A stretch of 64,000 bases of DNA, from the NCBI GenBank assembly GCA_027475525.1, contig JAMWFC010000051.1:1-64000 (forward strand), given 5' to 3'. This stretch comes from Macrolepiota albuminosa (Eukaryota; Basidiomycota; Agaricomycetes; Agaricales; Agaricaceae). Position 1 is the first letter of the stretch; each line of letters starts with the position of its first letter. Below the pieces are notes generated by a model that saw only the letters and a program-made list of their open reading frames with translations, was not told the DNA's origin and made no database searches. Of this stretch, positions 22,516 to 33,575 are shown piece after piece. The position numbers were made by a program, and so were the translations under genes.

Positions 22516-25500
22516 ATGGACGTTCCTTCCGCGACGTCAATTACCGTCTCTGGTCCATACGAAGCTACGGCCATGAACAACGACCAGAAGATCCATTATC
22601 GGCCTCTGAGCGGGGCCATATATGATAATTCTCAGCCAGATTTTGACCCTAGGAGCCTAGAATATGGTTCTAATTCAACTTACCTAGGGTCCACGAAATT
22701 GTCAAGTACCTTTTCACTGGTGCCTCTGCGTAAATTGTCGGGCTCTGCGGATTGTCCTTCCAAACCTCCTCCATTCTCGTTTCTGAAGGAACATTCCGAC
22801 ACATCTGAAAAGCTACACCTTGCGAGTGGTTTTGAAGCACCTCAATGGAGGAACATTCTTATTCATACCGCGATGTGCCTTGTGTCCTACCCGACTCTGC
22901 TGGCGGTGATGCTTGTCGCACGCAATAAATCATTATTTTGGACGCGGTTCATTGTGGGTGTGGGCTGTGGAGTCGTTGGTTTATGCCTTGGGTACAGTCT
23001 CCTCATGCTCGCAAAAAGTCATTTAGAGGCTGCAAGTAAGTTTTACAGGCACGCGATATTTTAACGAGCTCAAACTGTACATTCATCAGCCTGGGCCACA
23101 GTTATACACCAGTCACACTTTGACGATTCACCAGGTGTACGGTTGAAGGATTTGGCGGCTACCACGGAAAACCCGACAAGCGGCCTGACTGCTCTACGCC
23201 TACTGTGGAACAGGGTGATGCATCCTGCTACAGCGCGACGATCTCGACAATATTACGAGTGAAGAATCCACTTTCATAGACCCGAACAGTAATTTGATCA
23301 TAGTATACAGCCGAAGACCGTGGTCCCTGTTTATAGCTTTCTTTCTGTTGCTCGTCGTAGTAGCTGGTACCTTGCCATTCATTCTCGGACGCTTAATCAA
23401 CATCGATTCCGATCTTATCGTAGGTTCTCTGTTTCCTTTAGTGTGGCGTTAGTTGAGTGTTGATTATCAGCATCAACGTGAAAGATACGAAGAGATTAGT
23501 ATCAAAGGAGATAACTCCGATGCTGATATAGCGCGGTCATCCCAATTGAAAGCTACATTTGAAGTATGTGTATTCTACGATCTTTACAATAAATTGATTT
23601 TGATGGTTGAAGGACTTTGCCTTGACTTGGACAATGGCGCCGTTCTCGACCCATGGAGGGCTTCCACCCGTGGTCTCCTTCTCTTGGGGTAACGATACCA
23701 TTTACTTTTCGGAGACTATCATGTCGCAATTGCTTCCGAATGGAAGTGGTTTCGGCACCTTCGACACGGAAACAACAGATCCCTCATTTAGGCTTAGTCC
23801 CTCGGTGACCTATGACAAAAGTTCCGAGGAAGTCTTGCCTGGTTCGAAACAACAGATCCCTCATTTAGGCTTAGTCCCTCGGTGACCTATGACAAAAGTT
23901 CCGAGGAAGTCTTGCCTGGTTCGTACTAAGGTACCCCACTGCCAAATGCGAGCGGCCTCATGTAACTCAATGTTAGCGTTGCAGGTTTCCGAAATGGGGA
24001 ATTCGGATTCGATGCACAAACCTTCCTGACCCAGACGTGAATGTGTAAGTTGTACCTTACCGATTTGTAGTGTTCTGATTCGGATTCGATGCACAAACCT
24101 TCCTGACCCAGACGTGAATGTGTAAGTTGTACCTTACCGATTTGTAGTGTTCTGATCGATTGTACGAAAGTGTCACCATGAGTCTCAATAACATGAGCTA
24201 CCTTTTTACCCCACGGGCTGTACTTGTCGCCTTGTTCTCTTCTTTCGGCATGGACTATCCAGAATCATCTATGGCACCATTTGATATCACGAAAGTGGTA
24301 CTCCAGGTGATGCGATTTGCAGAATTGAATACGAGCGAAATAGCTCTCGGAGGTTTGTGCCCATTCAAAAATTTTGCCTTCCTGATTCTGAACACCTGCA
24401 CAGCGGCTTTCTATAATAACGGGGTGGGCCACAGTTTTTTCAGTCGTCCGGTATCCATGGGTAAGATACCGTATTCAATGACAGAGCTCACCATTCTAAC
24501 TTGGGAATTAGGTGAAGACGGGAAAGGCTGGATATCGATTGAGGAAGTACTCGTGAGACTAAACACCTCTTACACCCCCAACGGGACGTTTTCACGTAAA
24601 AGTGATCAGAGTATACCTGATGCTCAGGGAAATCCTACGTGGATTGGTTATGACGCCGCGGTTTGTGTGGAGCTCTTTGAACCCTGGGTTGTGGAAGTCT
24701 ACAATGGCACGACGGGTCTGCCTACCACGCTTAGGATTGTGGAGCCGGGAAATGTGGTCCGCTCAAAAGATACACCAGATACTCAAGAAAAACTTGTTGG
24801 GCTTCCCCTTTCCGTGACGAACTCCGATGCCCATCAAAAGCTGAACTCCAGCAAATTGGCTGACGTGTATGTTTGCTGTTTTCCTTTTTAGTTAATAGAC
24901 CTGAGGTTACGACTTTCAGTTACGAAAGCGCCCACGGGAACAGCGTCAACCAACTTCTCAAGGTTTGTGTTACGGGTCTTTTTCCTTCTACTGAGAATTA
25001 ACCGTCAAAATAGGACAATGGACGCGATGCATTCTACGTCCCTTCTCCTACGGTTAGATCACTATGTCGTCTTATATGGTGCCGCGCTGTTGACAGGCAT
25101 CTTACTAGGTGGTTTTTTTCACTGAAGGACAAGGTCCCCTAGGCTACAGAGAACTATCGGCTCCCTACTTTGCCCAGGCTCGCGGACTAGCGGATGCCAG
25201 CAACATATTACCATACTTCGCAGGGACCGGAGACATCCTCACGCGGCGGTACCAAGACCTCGTCCTTTCAAGCACATCTATTAACCCGATATACATGGGA
25301 ACCTATCTAGGTCTCATTTTTATCCTTGGAGTAATAGCTGGTTTTTTCGTACCGAAACTTCCCCTTAATGTTCCCCATCGTGGTTTTGAGGTTTATTCCT
25401 GGATCGCAGCTTTCCATGCCGATGAACTGATGGAGATTGGTGGTACGTCCGGGATTGGGAAGAACCTAGAATTGCACGAGATCGCGCAGCAAGCCGGCGA

Positions 25501-25555
25501 CATCAAATTTCGTTATATGAACCCCAGCATGGAGCAAGGCTCGCGAATTTACTAG
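22516..25555 (+). CDS. large multi-pass membrane protein, function unknown
   Basis: A multi-exon gene for a protein of a kind widespread in Agaricomycetes and, to my knowledge, uncharacterised. The order is: Ser/Pro-rich N-terminus; two membrane segments (ILIHTAMCLVSYPTLLAVML and FIVGVGCGVVGLCLGYSLLML); a loop with ATVIHQSHFDDSPGVRLKDLA; a third hydrophobic segment (IAFFLLLVVVAGTLPFILG, about 23330-23390); a long extracellular-looking part rich in N-x-S/T sites (LTWTMAPFSTHGGLPPVVSF, SQLLPNGSGFGTFDT, YLFTPRAVLVALFSSFGMDYPES, EPWVVEVYNGTTGLP); a final membrane segment (YLGLIFILGVIAGFFVPKLPL); and a short cytosolic tail. Start 22516 or an upstream in-frame ATG near 22440. Duplications at 23769 and 24001 disturb the middle exons. 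Confidence 0.7.
23769..23922. repeat. 77-bp exact tandem duplication #18
   Basis: Copies 23769-23845 and 23846-23922, in an extracellular-domain exon of the membrane protein. Confidence 0.97.
24001..24154. repeat. 77-bp exact tandem duplication #19
   Basis: Copies 24001-24077 and 24078-24154. It spans a short exon and the next intron of the membrane protein, 232 bp after the start of the previous one. Confidence 0.97.
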
Positions 25556-26191
25556 ATCATATTCGTTTGCAAAACTACTGACATTCGACATTCTTTCCAC
25601 TTTCACTTGCAACTGTCCGTACATTTTTCAAACTTGCGGGTTTGTGGAGGGTAATTTATGTTTTATTCAATGGCGGTTTTTGGCGTTCAAACATATTCCA
25701 GCACTCACCGCCACTGCGGCAATTCAAGAGTAGATCCAGCTTAGAGAATTTGTGTATTCCCTTGGAATTCTTTACATTGATGAATGCCGATGACAAGAGT
25801 CCTTGCACACTCGACATAATATGAAAATGATTGTTTAAGCAGAAGGGCAATCTGCCCGGCGAACACTACGCTGGCAAAGCTAGACCTCGACTTACCATCG
25901 TCGTAGCCAATTTCTCATACCATAGCCTCCTAACCTATCAACCATGACACATGACATTGAGAGTGGTTGTCTGTTCACACACAAAACAGAAGCGGACACC
26001 AAGTGTGGTTGCGATCTGAAAGCCAACATATCGCATCCGCGAATACACCTTGAAGTATGGGTATGGCCACAGTGATCGGAAATGCGTCACACCCACAAGG
26101 TGGTTTCAACCAATTGAATTGTCAGGTGACATCATTTGAGGGAATTGTCGTTTGTCGTGAACACTTCCAAAAGTCGTTCTACACGACTAAC
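25556..26191. other. intergenic
   Basis: 636 bp between two plus-strand genes: 3' flank of the membrane-protein gene and promoter of the MDR gene. No supported gene or RNA. Confidence 0.45.
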
Positions 26192-29100
26192 ATGGCGAAG
26201 CCGACTATCCTTCAATCTCTGCTAGGCAGGCCCTCGCAGACTTATTCTTTTCCCGAGGAAAAAGTTTATTACTCAAACAAGCGAGACATGGTTCGCATTG
26301 CCGCCGAGACCAGCGAACAACAGGCCGCCATGATCAATGATAATCAGCCAAGAATCGTTGTACGTATATTGAGCTTTCATTTGCCTTCAGGCTAACAAGG
26401 AACCATATTAGAAGCAACCCAATGGCGTGAGAGCCTTCGATGACACACAACTTGCAAACCGTGACCGTGATCGCGGCGTCAACCACGCCGACGACGGGGG
26501 CGACGAGGACTCTGACTACGACGTCTTCTATACCCCAAACACTTCGCCACGGATATCGATGGCATCAACAATCGTGGCCCCTTTGAAAGCCTCTAGTCCA
26601 CAGCCTAGTCTACAGCCAGGAGTGCCGTCTACCAAAACGTCATTCACCCACGCCAATATTTCAACGACATCTATATCTTCTTCTGCCTTGGATGCGCATT
26701 CTCTGTTTTCCCTTTCCAACACCGAGTCAACTCTCATGACGAGTCCTGTTCAGTCGGAGTCAGAACATGTCGCAACCAGAGTTAAAACAGTGCGAGAATC
26801 ACCGCAGGTTGCTCATGGTCATATTAACCAGGAATGGGCCAAGGACGTGCGTTGGCTGGTCCCTACAACGGACAAGACAACTACGGCGATAAAAAGGCAG
26901 CAGTATGCAAAGGGCGAACCTGTGGTAAAATCTCAGACACGTTCGAAACCCCATACTTCCGTATCAAAGACAATATCCAAGATGACGCCGAGCATAATGA
27001 CCAGTATGACCGCTTTACTCGAAGAGGACGAGCTTCTTGATACCCCCACGCCAGATCATCCTCGTAGCAATGTCCTCATTTCTCCACCTAGACCAGGGAG
27101 AAGTCGTGTGACCTCTAATCCCAACCATGCCCGCGCTTCCATGAAAAAGAACAGCGTATCAACTCGTAACACAATACACCGGCGTCGTTCACGCTCGCTT
27201 GAGCATGCCTCTCATATTTCGTCGTCCTCTCGCCACACATCCACTTCCGCCTCCACTTCTTCACACACACCGTCGCCACTCAAGAACTCCAAATACGCTT
27301 CCTCTTCTATCGATCCATTTGACCGCAATATCACATCTCTTCCCATTTTCACTGCAGGTGACTTGCCGTCGCAAGGAACACCTGGATACACATCACTAGT
27401 TCTACCCCGGGCCCCTGTCCCTCTTTCTCAGACCTCTCAGCACCCGAAAAGCATTCTAAACTTCAAAGATGCTCGTTACGGAGCCGACGTCGACGGTAAG
27501 GTTGATCTGACCCGGAGCGGCATCGCACAGACAACTATGGCGAGCGTTGAAGTCGTACGAGGACTCAGTGAGGCCTCATCTAGTCCCTACTCAACTCCGA
27601 GTAGAAAGTTTATTGGCTTATTTCGGCGATCCTCTACCTCCGCGTCGTCTTCGTCTGTACCATCATCAACATTTGAGTCAAGGATCAGGAGTCAAAAAGA
27701 GGATAAGAAAGGGAAGGGACCGGAAACTGAAGCCCTGGATCTGCCTTTGGGATTCACGTCCTATCGAAAACCGCCAACGTATGTACCGAGTGGTAGCGTG
27801 CTTGTGCAGGTATGGGCTGTCGGAATAGATGGTATTGATTGGCGCTTGGTGTTTGGGGCCAACAATAGTGATGCTGGATGTTTATCTCATTCCAATTCTT
27901 TGGTGACAGCAGCTAAGCCTCGCACGTCGTTGGATACACCGCCAACCACGCCGAAAAGGAGCGTGAGTCTTAAATCGACATTCGGTCGCTTTGGAAGTCA
28001 GCGGTCTGCGCCATCTTCTCCAGTGGCGAAACACCCTTCTACGTCTCCAGCTTCGTCGTGCACCCCAGCTGCTGTGATTGGCTATATCCCTGGGAGGAGT
28101 TTCATTGGACGGGTTTTAGAGTGTGGGTGGGAAGTCCGGGAAGAGGTTGTTAAGAAGGGAGACTGGGTTATTGGATTATTGGATTTAAGGAAGGTCAGCT
28201 GTTCAATTATTTTTCTTTGAGAAACAGAAATGTCCGGTCTGTCCCCATTCCTAATGATAGGCTGGCGCTGAGCTGTTTTTTCTTGGCTTCGATGTCCACT
28301 CTGGCGCGTAGGAATCATCATAATGCTAACACATACTCTTTTTATATCAGTGTGGAGCTCTTACGGAATTTATCGTTGTCGACCGGCGCCGCGTGCATCG
28401 CGCACCGTATCCTCGTATGCAGCAGGATGGACTGTCGTCCCTATCCAAGACCACTCCGAACGTTCCTACCAGCCAATCATCATCCATCCTAGACACTGAA
28501 CCCGGTCCCTCGAACTCCTCGAGATCATCTTCTTCTCAAATTCAATCGTCTCAGAACAATGAGAGAAGCCTCCAGATGCGCCAAGGCCCAAACAACGCTC
28601 GGCCATCACCATCGCATGCTCCGCCGCACATGGTGCTCCCTCTGAGCCTCGAAGAACTCGCTCTCCTTCCAGGATGTGGAATTCCAGCCTATCGTGCCGT
28701 CCGAACATTTGCATTTGCGTTCTCTGACGTTGCGACGGAAGCCAGTGGTAGTATCAATGTGAAGCGGGTGGCCAGGGACGCGCTGGATGGTACAAGGAGA
28801 CGACGCGTGTTGGTTTTGAGGGGACATGATGGGGCGGGTGCATTGGCGGTGCAGATGCTTGTGCGTAGAGGGTGGCGAGTATGCGTGCATGTGCCTTTTA
28901 TGTGTTTGCATGACGAGGATGGGTTGTTTGATGGGGACGTGGATGATACTAGGCGCGACGAACATCGGATGCGGAGGGTCGAGCAGCGTGTGCGTGCTTG
29001 GGGAGGCGAGGAGGTAATTTTTGATGATGGAGAAGAGGGGGACGGGGAAGGGGGGGCAGTGGTGAGGATTATTGACAGATTGCGCGAGGATGGTGATATT

Positions 29101-29604
29101 TTTGATGCCGTGTTGGATACGATTGGTGGCAGGGAGGTGTGGGAGGCGGCTGAACGGCTTTTGAAGGCGGTCAATGTCGGTGGCAAGAAGGACAAGATGA
29201 AACACGCAGGACTTGGTATCAAACAATTCACGACCATAGCGGGTGATTTCCCAGGGCGGACGATACCAAGCGCAGGAGATACTTTCAAGGCAGGATTGAG
29301 ATCGCTCAATCTTGGAAGCAGGACAGACGGGAAGAAATTGGAGGGGAAAGTTGGGTACGCGTGGGTTAGCAATGTTCAAGATGTTGACTGGGAAGGCGAA
29401 GATATCAGGGATACTCTTCGCGAGGTACTCCGAATCGTTACTGAGACTGACATCCGACCTTGGGTCGGAGACGGAGGTAGATGGACAGATCAGACTAACA
29501 TGCATAGGGTGATTCCATTTGAAAAGGCACACGAACTTTTTGTGAGTAGAGGCAAGGGTATTCTTACAAACGGGGGATCTTTTGTCGTTAAGGTTGTCGG
29601 ATGA
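26192..29604 (+). CDS. MDR-type (GroES-like) oxidoreductase with long disordered N-terminus
   Basis: Medium-chain dehydrogenase/reductase fold protein. The first exon opens MAKPTILQSLLGRPSQTYSF (ATG 26192) and is joined by an intron at about 26360-26411. Some 430 residues of Ser/Thr/Pro-rich sequence with little order follow. The GroES-like half begins YVPSGSVLVQVWAVGIDGIDWRLVFG and is interrupted by about 65 residues of Ser/Thr/Pro-rich insert before VIGYIPGRSFIGRVLE and KKGDWVIGLLDLRK. A second intron (about 28195-28350) leads to CGALTEFIVVDRRRV, another disordered linker, then the Rossmann part RRVLVLRGHDGAGALAVQML and the C-terminal HELFVSRGKGILTNGGSFVVKV. No zinc-ligand set is seen, so a zinc-independent quinone-oxidoreductase-like or regulatory role is likelier than alcohol dehydrogenase. 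The substrate is unknown. TGA at 29602-29604. Confidence 0.8.
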
Positions 29605-29778
29605 TTTTCTCATCGTTGGATTATTGACTTCGCTGTTATTATCAGTTTTTGTTTCTTAATCTGCTTCCATATAGGAAGTAGGAAGTACTTGTAGTCTAGT
29701 TTGTACATGGGGAACCTGGGTATTTCGTTATTATCAGTTAATAATGTAGTAACAAGACGAAGATAGCAGGAGTAGATG
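29605..29778. terminator. shared 3' flank of convergent genes
   Basis: 174 bp separate the stop codons of the MDR gene (+) and NCS6 (-), so both transcripts must end here or overlap. No single strong signal can be assigned. Confidence 0.35.
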
Positions 29779-31227
29779 TTACGGGGAGGCTTCGATAGCG
29801 ACTGAAGGATTGCCAGAGGGAAGTTTGAAGAGTGGAATTGTGCGAAGGTTATCTGGCGCTGGCCCTTGCGCCTCTAGCTGCTTTCGGCCTCGGTCAGTCT
29901 GAAGGAACAGAGAGATAAGTGACATAGGCCCAGAAGCAAAAGGAGAGGACGCACAATGCCAGACTTGGCCATTCCTCTTTCAAGACCTTCGAGCAATGTA
30001 CAAGCTTTACAGAGGTCGTTACTTGACATGTAACCACACCTCTTGCATGTTTCTGTATGTTTAAGTCAGCATACTTCGTGAAGGTGGAGTAGGAAGGAAC
30101 TTACGCTGGACCCTCTGAGTCGCCTTAACCTCCTCTCGCACTTCAAAAGCCTCTCCAGAGTGAATGATGTCAATTATTGCACTGGGTCGAGCCGCTTCTA
30201 ATTCCTTAAGGAACACGCGTGCGTGTCCTCGATAAGCATCTGGCGAATATATACATTCCGTCGAGAAGTAGTCAAGCTTCTTAAAATATGCATACCTACG
30301 GAGAATTAGTAGGACACAATGTATAGCGGAGAAAAAGTAGGGTTACTTACATGACAATCTCCTTTTCATACGCATATTTGAAGGGCTTCGACCGTTTGAT
30401 CGTATCCTCTCCTTGTGTGCACAACGCCGTACACCGTCCCAATCTCGCAATGTCTCCACGCATGACTATGACCTTTGTCACAAAAGAATGTATATAGACA
30501 GAACCAATGTTAAACGCACTGTTCATTAATACCGTTTCTGCAATATCGTCTGCGTTGTGTCCAGTAACGATGTGATCGACATTCAACATCGTAGCACCTC
30601 GATCTAGGGCCTGCCGCCTGAAGACGCCACAAAAAGTACAGTTGTTCTTTCTTCCAACTTGAGATACTATGGCGTCCATTGTCCAACCGTACAACTCGTC
30701 ATAAGAAAGAATCTTCAATGGCATGTCATATTGCTGTTGATTCCGTTTGACCGTCTAGCAGGAGCTCAAGAAATGTCTTTAGAAAGAATCTTCAATGGCA
30801 TGTCATATTGCTGTTGATTCCGTTTGACCGTCTAGCAGGAGCTCAAGAAAGACCTACTCGTAAAGGCGCACCTCCAAAGAATCGTCTCTGTATCCGGTGA
30901 TTCCTTCGTCTATTGAGAGTAGGAACAGCTCTAAGCCGTAATTATATCGTTCGTTCAGCGTCTTCATAACGTGGGCTAATACCGTTGAATCTAGGCAAAG
31001 CGTTCAGTAGAATTGAAAGGAAATGGCACGAAGAGAAAACCTTTGCCCCCAGATGCTCCTATCGCTACTCTGTCTCCCGGTTGGAATAACTTAGCCTGGG
31101 TGATTGTGTTGTGCACCTCGGTCTCAAACACATAAAAGAAACAATTCCGGCAGATTTGTTGTCCAGTTTTGGGGCGTTTCAGCATTGCCTTTGCATTCTC
31201 GCAGAGAGCACATGTTCTTGGAGCCAT
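29779..31227 (-). CDS. NCS6: Ncs6/Ctu1, cytosolic tRNA 2-thiolation ATPase
   Basis: Adenylates U34 of Lys/Glu/Gln tRNAs so that sulfur from Urm1 can be added, acting with Ncs2/Ctu2. The start ATG is at 31225-31227. An N-terminal CxxC pair is visible (CALC and CRNC), then the PP-loop GASGGKDS, whose Asp codon is split by an intron (after GGK). [12 protein letters not shown], the catalytic-region [12 protein letters not shown] and [15 protein letters not shown] follow. A C-terminal zinc motif [16 protein letters not shown] precedes LEGLERG, and the gene ends at TAA 29779-29781. Four to five short introns. The duplication at 30704-30857 falls at an exon start. Length and motif order match the family. 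Confidence 0.92.
30704..30857. repeat. 77-bp exact tandem duplication #20 (in NCS6)
   Basis: Copies 30704-30780 and 30781-30857, over the exon reading [13 protein letters not shown]. Confidence 0.97.
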
Positions 31228-31563
31228 TGTCGAAGGAAGTCCTGGAAAAGGTGTCAGAAAAGTAAGATCAATTCTTGATCAAAATCCACGCATATCCATG
31301 GCCGGGCCGGATCAAACACTACTTCACGTATCGAATGAATAGCGTCACCTACAAGACTTATGTTAGTGCAATCTGATTCTGATGTATGCATCGATTTCTT
31401 ATACACTGTAAGAGTCATTTCGAGACTGAATTTTGCAGGAGTATGTACATGCTCTGAGACAGATTGAGATCACACAATTCCCAATGACATTCAAGCATTT
31501 ATTAAGAAAGCCTTATTAACAGCTCATGGTATAGGAATCCGGCACAAGGATGTAGTCTCCGGT
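31228..31563. promoter_or_regulatory. NCS6 upstream region
   Basis: 336 bp between the NCS6 start and the stop of the next minus-strand gene, so it holds the NCS6 promoter and that gene's 3' UTR. No motif is claimed. Confidence 0.35.
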
Positions 31564-32319
31564 TCAAGCCAGTATAACGGATGCTCCAAGCAGAGCCACA
31601 AATAGAGCACCGACACCAATCACAGTTGTGTGCGCAGCTCCGTTGCCTTTTGAACCACCAGCAGCTTTCGCGGAAATGGTGACATTATTGACAGGGGATC
31701 CTCCAGAATTGCAGCCACTGACTACCTCTGTGACGTACGGGTAAGCGGTATTGTAAGAACTTGAAGGAGGGAAAATACCATCTATGACAGACTGGGCGGT
31801 CTGGACGTCCAATCCAGCATTTTGAATCGAAACAGCACAGTTGAGGCATTTAGCAAGCCCAGAGATGGTGGAATCCTTGCAGATACAACCGAGGCTCGTG
31901 CAACCCTAGAAAACATGCATGAGAATCAACTTATCCTCCAATCCAATGCGGCTTGTATCTGACCGCAACGCTCGTTGTAGTCGTCGAGCAATCACTTTGA
32001 CATTGTTGTGGGAGAGAATTGGGATTAATTCCAGTTAGTTGGCGTGCATTGATGACTTCTGCAGGTTCTGGACTTGCCAAAACTAAAAGAAATGAAAAGA
32101 CAGTCCTGCAATAGAATCGACATGGATGGCATACCTTGTGAGGTCTGGACTTGCCAAAACTAAAAGAAATGAAAAGACAGTCCTGCAATAGAATCGACAT
32201 GGATGGCATACCTTGTGAGGTCAACCAAGCACAGCAGAAAGCACTGGAAGAAGCACGACCATTGAAATGAGTGGAAGTCCAAGCTTCCAGCGACAAAATA
32301 AAGGATAGATAGTTGGCAT
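31564..32319 (-). CDS. small secreted, probably GPI-anchored Cys-rich protein
   Basis: The start ATG at 32317-32319 opens a basic stretch followed by a hydrophobic core (LPLISMVVLLPVLSAVL), a likely signal peptide. A first intron with a weak GTTGAC donor would join it to ASPEPAEVINARQL. The mature part has paired cysteines: QCQSDC, then GCTSLGCICKD, KCLNC, and a later single Cys. A Gly/Ser/Asn-rich linker and a C-terminal hydrophobic tail (VIGVGALFVALLGASVILA, ending at 31564) suggest GPI attachment. The cysteine spacing is loosely like CFEM-type surface proteins, but not enough to name the family. The duplication at 32067-32220 covers the first intron and exon edge. The N-terminal splice is uncertain. 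Confidence 0.5.
32067..32220. repeat. 77-bp exact tandem duplication #21
   Basis: Copies 32067-32143 and 32144-32220, at the first intron of the secreted-protein gene. Confidence 0.97.
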
Positions 32320-32833
32320 TTTGGAGTCCAACTTGAGTTATATGAAACATGACCCTGCCTCTACCCTGGCACGGATCGAGGACAAGAAGACACTAAGCAG
32401 GGGTCAAGGATACATCCCTATCGAATAACGAGATAACATGACGACACGTTTCGGTGACAATCAACAATGAAACTTGTGAAATAATGTATATGTTCTATAT
32501 TGATAATGCGGCAATGCAGACTACACCCAGATACCATGCGTTCAACGTCTCGGCTCAAAAAGCCACTATATAGCACAAAGAATCACTGACTTACCAGGCA
32601 CAACCAGGTACGAAATCAACGAACGACCGACCTGTCAATAATCATTCACGACAAATTGATGGATATTGTTTGTTGACAGTGTAAACAGTCGTTATCTGAT
32701 CTCTGCTGATCACCCTTATTTATCGCATGATTTTACTTTATCATACCGGGGATTAACGAGGATATATAATACTCTTATATAGTAGTGGTAGACAGTTTTT
32801 TTCAATTGAGGACTTAAATCAGTTCGCACTGCT
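32320..32833. promoter_or_regulatory. upstream region of the secreted-protein gene
   Basis: 514 bp without a gene. AT-rich stretches around 32500 and 32720-32790 precede the hairpin element. It should include the promoter of the minus-strand secreted-protein gene. Confidence 0.35.
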
Positions 32834-33010
32834 GGTGCTGGAAGGTATTTCCATTGGAAAAGTGTAAAATAAACTTGTTATACCATTTCAAATATGCCAA
32901 TTTCTGAAAGCAAACAAAGCAAGGTGCCTTTTCTGTCTGAAATTGGCACTTCAGAAATGGTATAACAGATTTATTTTACACTTTTTCCAATGGAATCACC
33001 TTTCAGTGCC
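32834..33010. repeat. long imperfect palindrome (MITE-like hairpin)
   Basis: Left arm about 32834-32910 and right arm about 32934-33010 are reverse complements over roughly 75 bp with few mismatches. Both arms contain AAGTGTAAAATAAA and TTATACCATTT in mirrored order. About 23 bp of unpaired centre remain. Total length 177 bp, no coding capacity. The arms are consistent with a foldback/MITE or a hairpin RNA locus. No clear target duplication was found. Confidence 0.7.
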
Positions 33011-33055
33011 ATTTGTCTCTATCAATTGAAGGCTCTAAGCCTACAATTTGCATCT

Positions 33056-33230
33056 TGTAACCTGTGGTTACAGGCTAGAACTATCTTGTGTGTATCACAC
33101 AGTGCTAAATCAGACCGCAGTATCAGATTTGACTAGAACTAGAGTGAATACAAGATGTTTTTTTTTACGTAATACTCTACTGAATGATTATAGCGTTGTT
33201 GACGCTGGTAACAAGTGTGAGTCCATTACA
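33056..33230 (-). repeat. candidate 3' LTR of element C
   Basis: 175 bp beginning TGTAA and ending TTACA on both strands (TGT...ACA inverted ends). On the minus strand it is immediately preceded by a purine run, TTGGGGGG, as expected for a polypurine tract. It lies 345 bp beyond the end of the extra ORF of element C. The matching 5' LTR is not in the window, so the assignment is inferred. Confidence 0.42.
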
Positions 33231-33238
33231 TACCCCCC
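33231..33238 (-). other. candidate polypurine tract of element C
   Basis: Minus-strand TGGGGGGTA-like run directly abutting the putative LTR start at 33230; position fits second-strand priming. Confidence 0.4.
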
Positions 33239-33575
33239 AATGAGACCGAATACTCAGTCTTAGGAAGGGAGTTGGAGTGAAATGAAAGATGCACGATAGT
33301 GCAAGCAACAGAGTAACACGTGTATCACGTTGCTGCAAAACGTTAGCATTATTTGCGAAGTAGGTGTGTCATCTAGACACAATAGAGGGCAGTCTCTTAT
33401 CAGACGGGTGCGCATGGGATGCCAGCAGTGACAAAATATGATCAAGTAAAAATAAACAAAATAGAATGACCCCTCCTCTGAGTCTGCTGTATCTACACGC
33501 TACTCTGGGGTGTGTATCAGCTGAAAGATTTCGAGTGAATTACTCGGAGGTACTTACACAACAAAAAACATGGGT
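33239..33575. other. element C 3' untranslated stretch
   Basis: 337 bp between the extra ORF stop and the putative polypurine tract. No coding evidence. A second purine run, AGAGGAGGGG on the minus strand near 33470, is an alternative polypurine tract. Confidence 0.35.

Noticed and set aside
28606..29613. 335-codon minus-strand open frame opposite the MDR gene
   Set aside because: It lies wholly antisense to conserved dehydrogenase exons and shows no domain; a shadow of the real gene.
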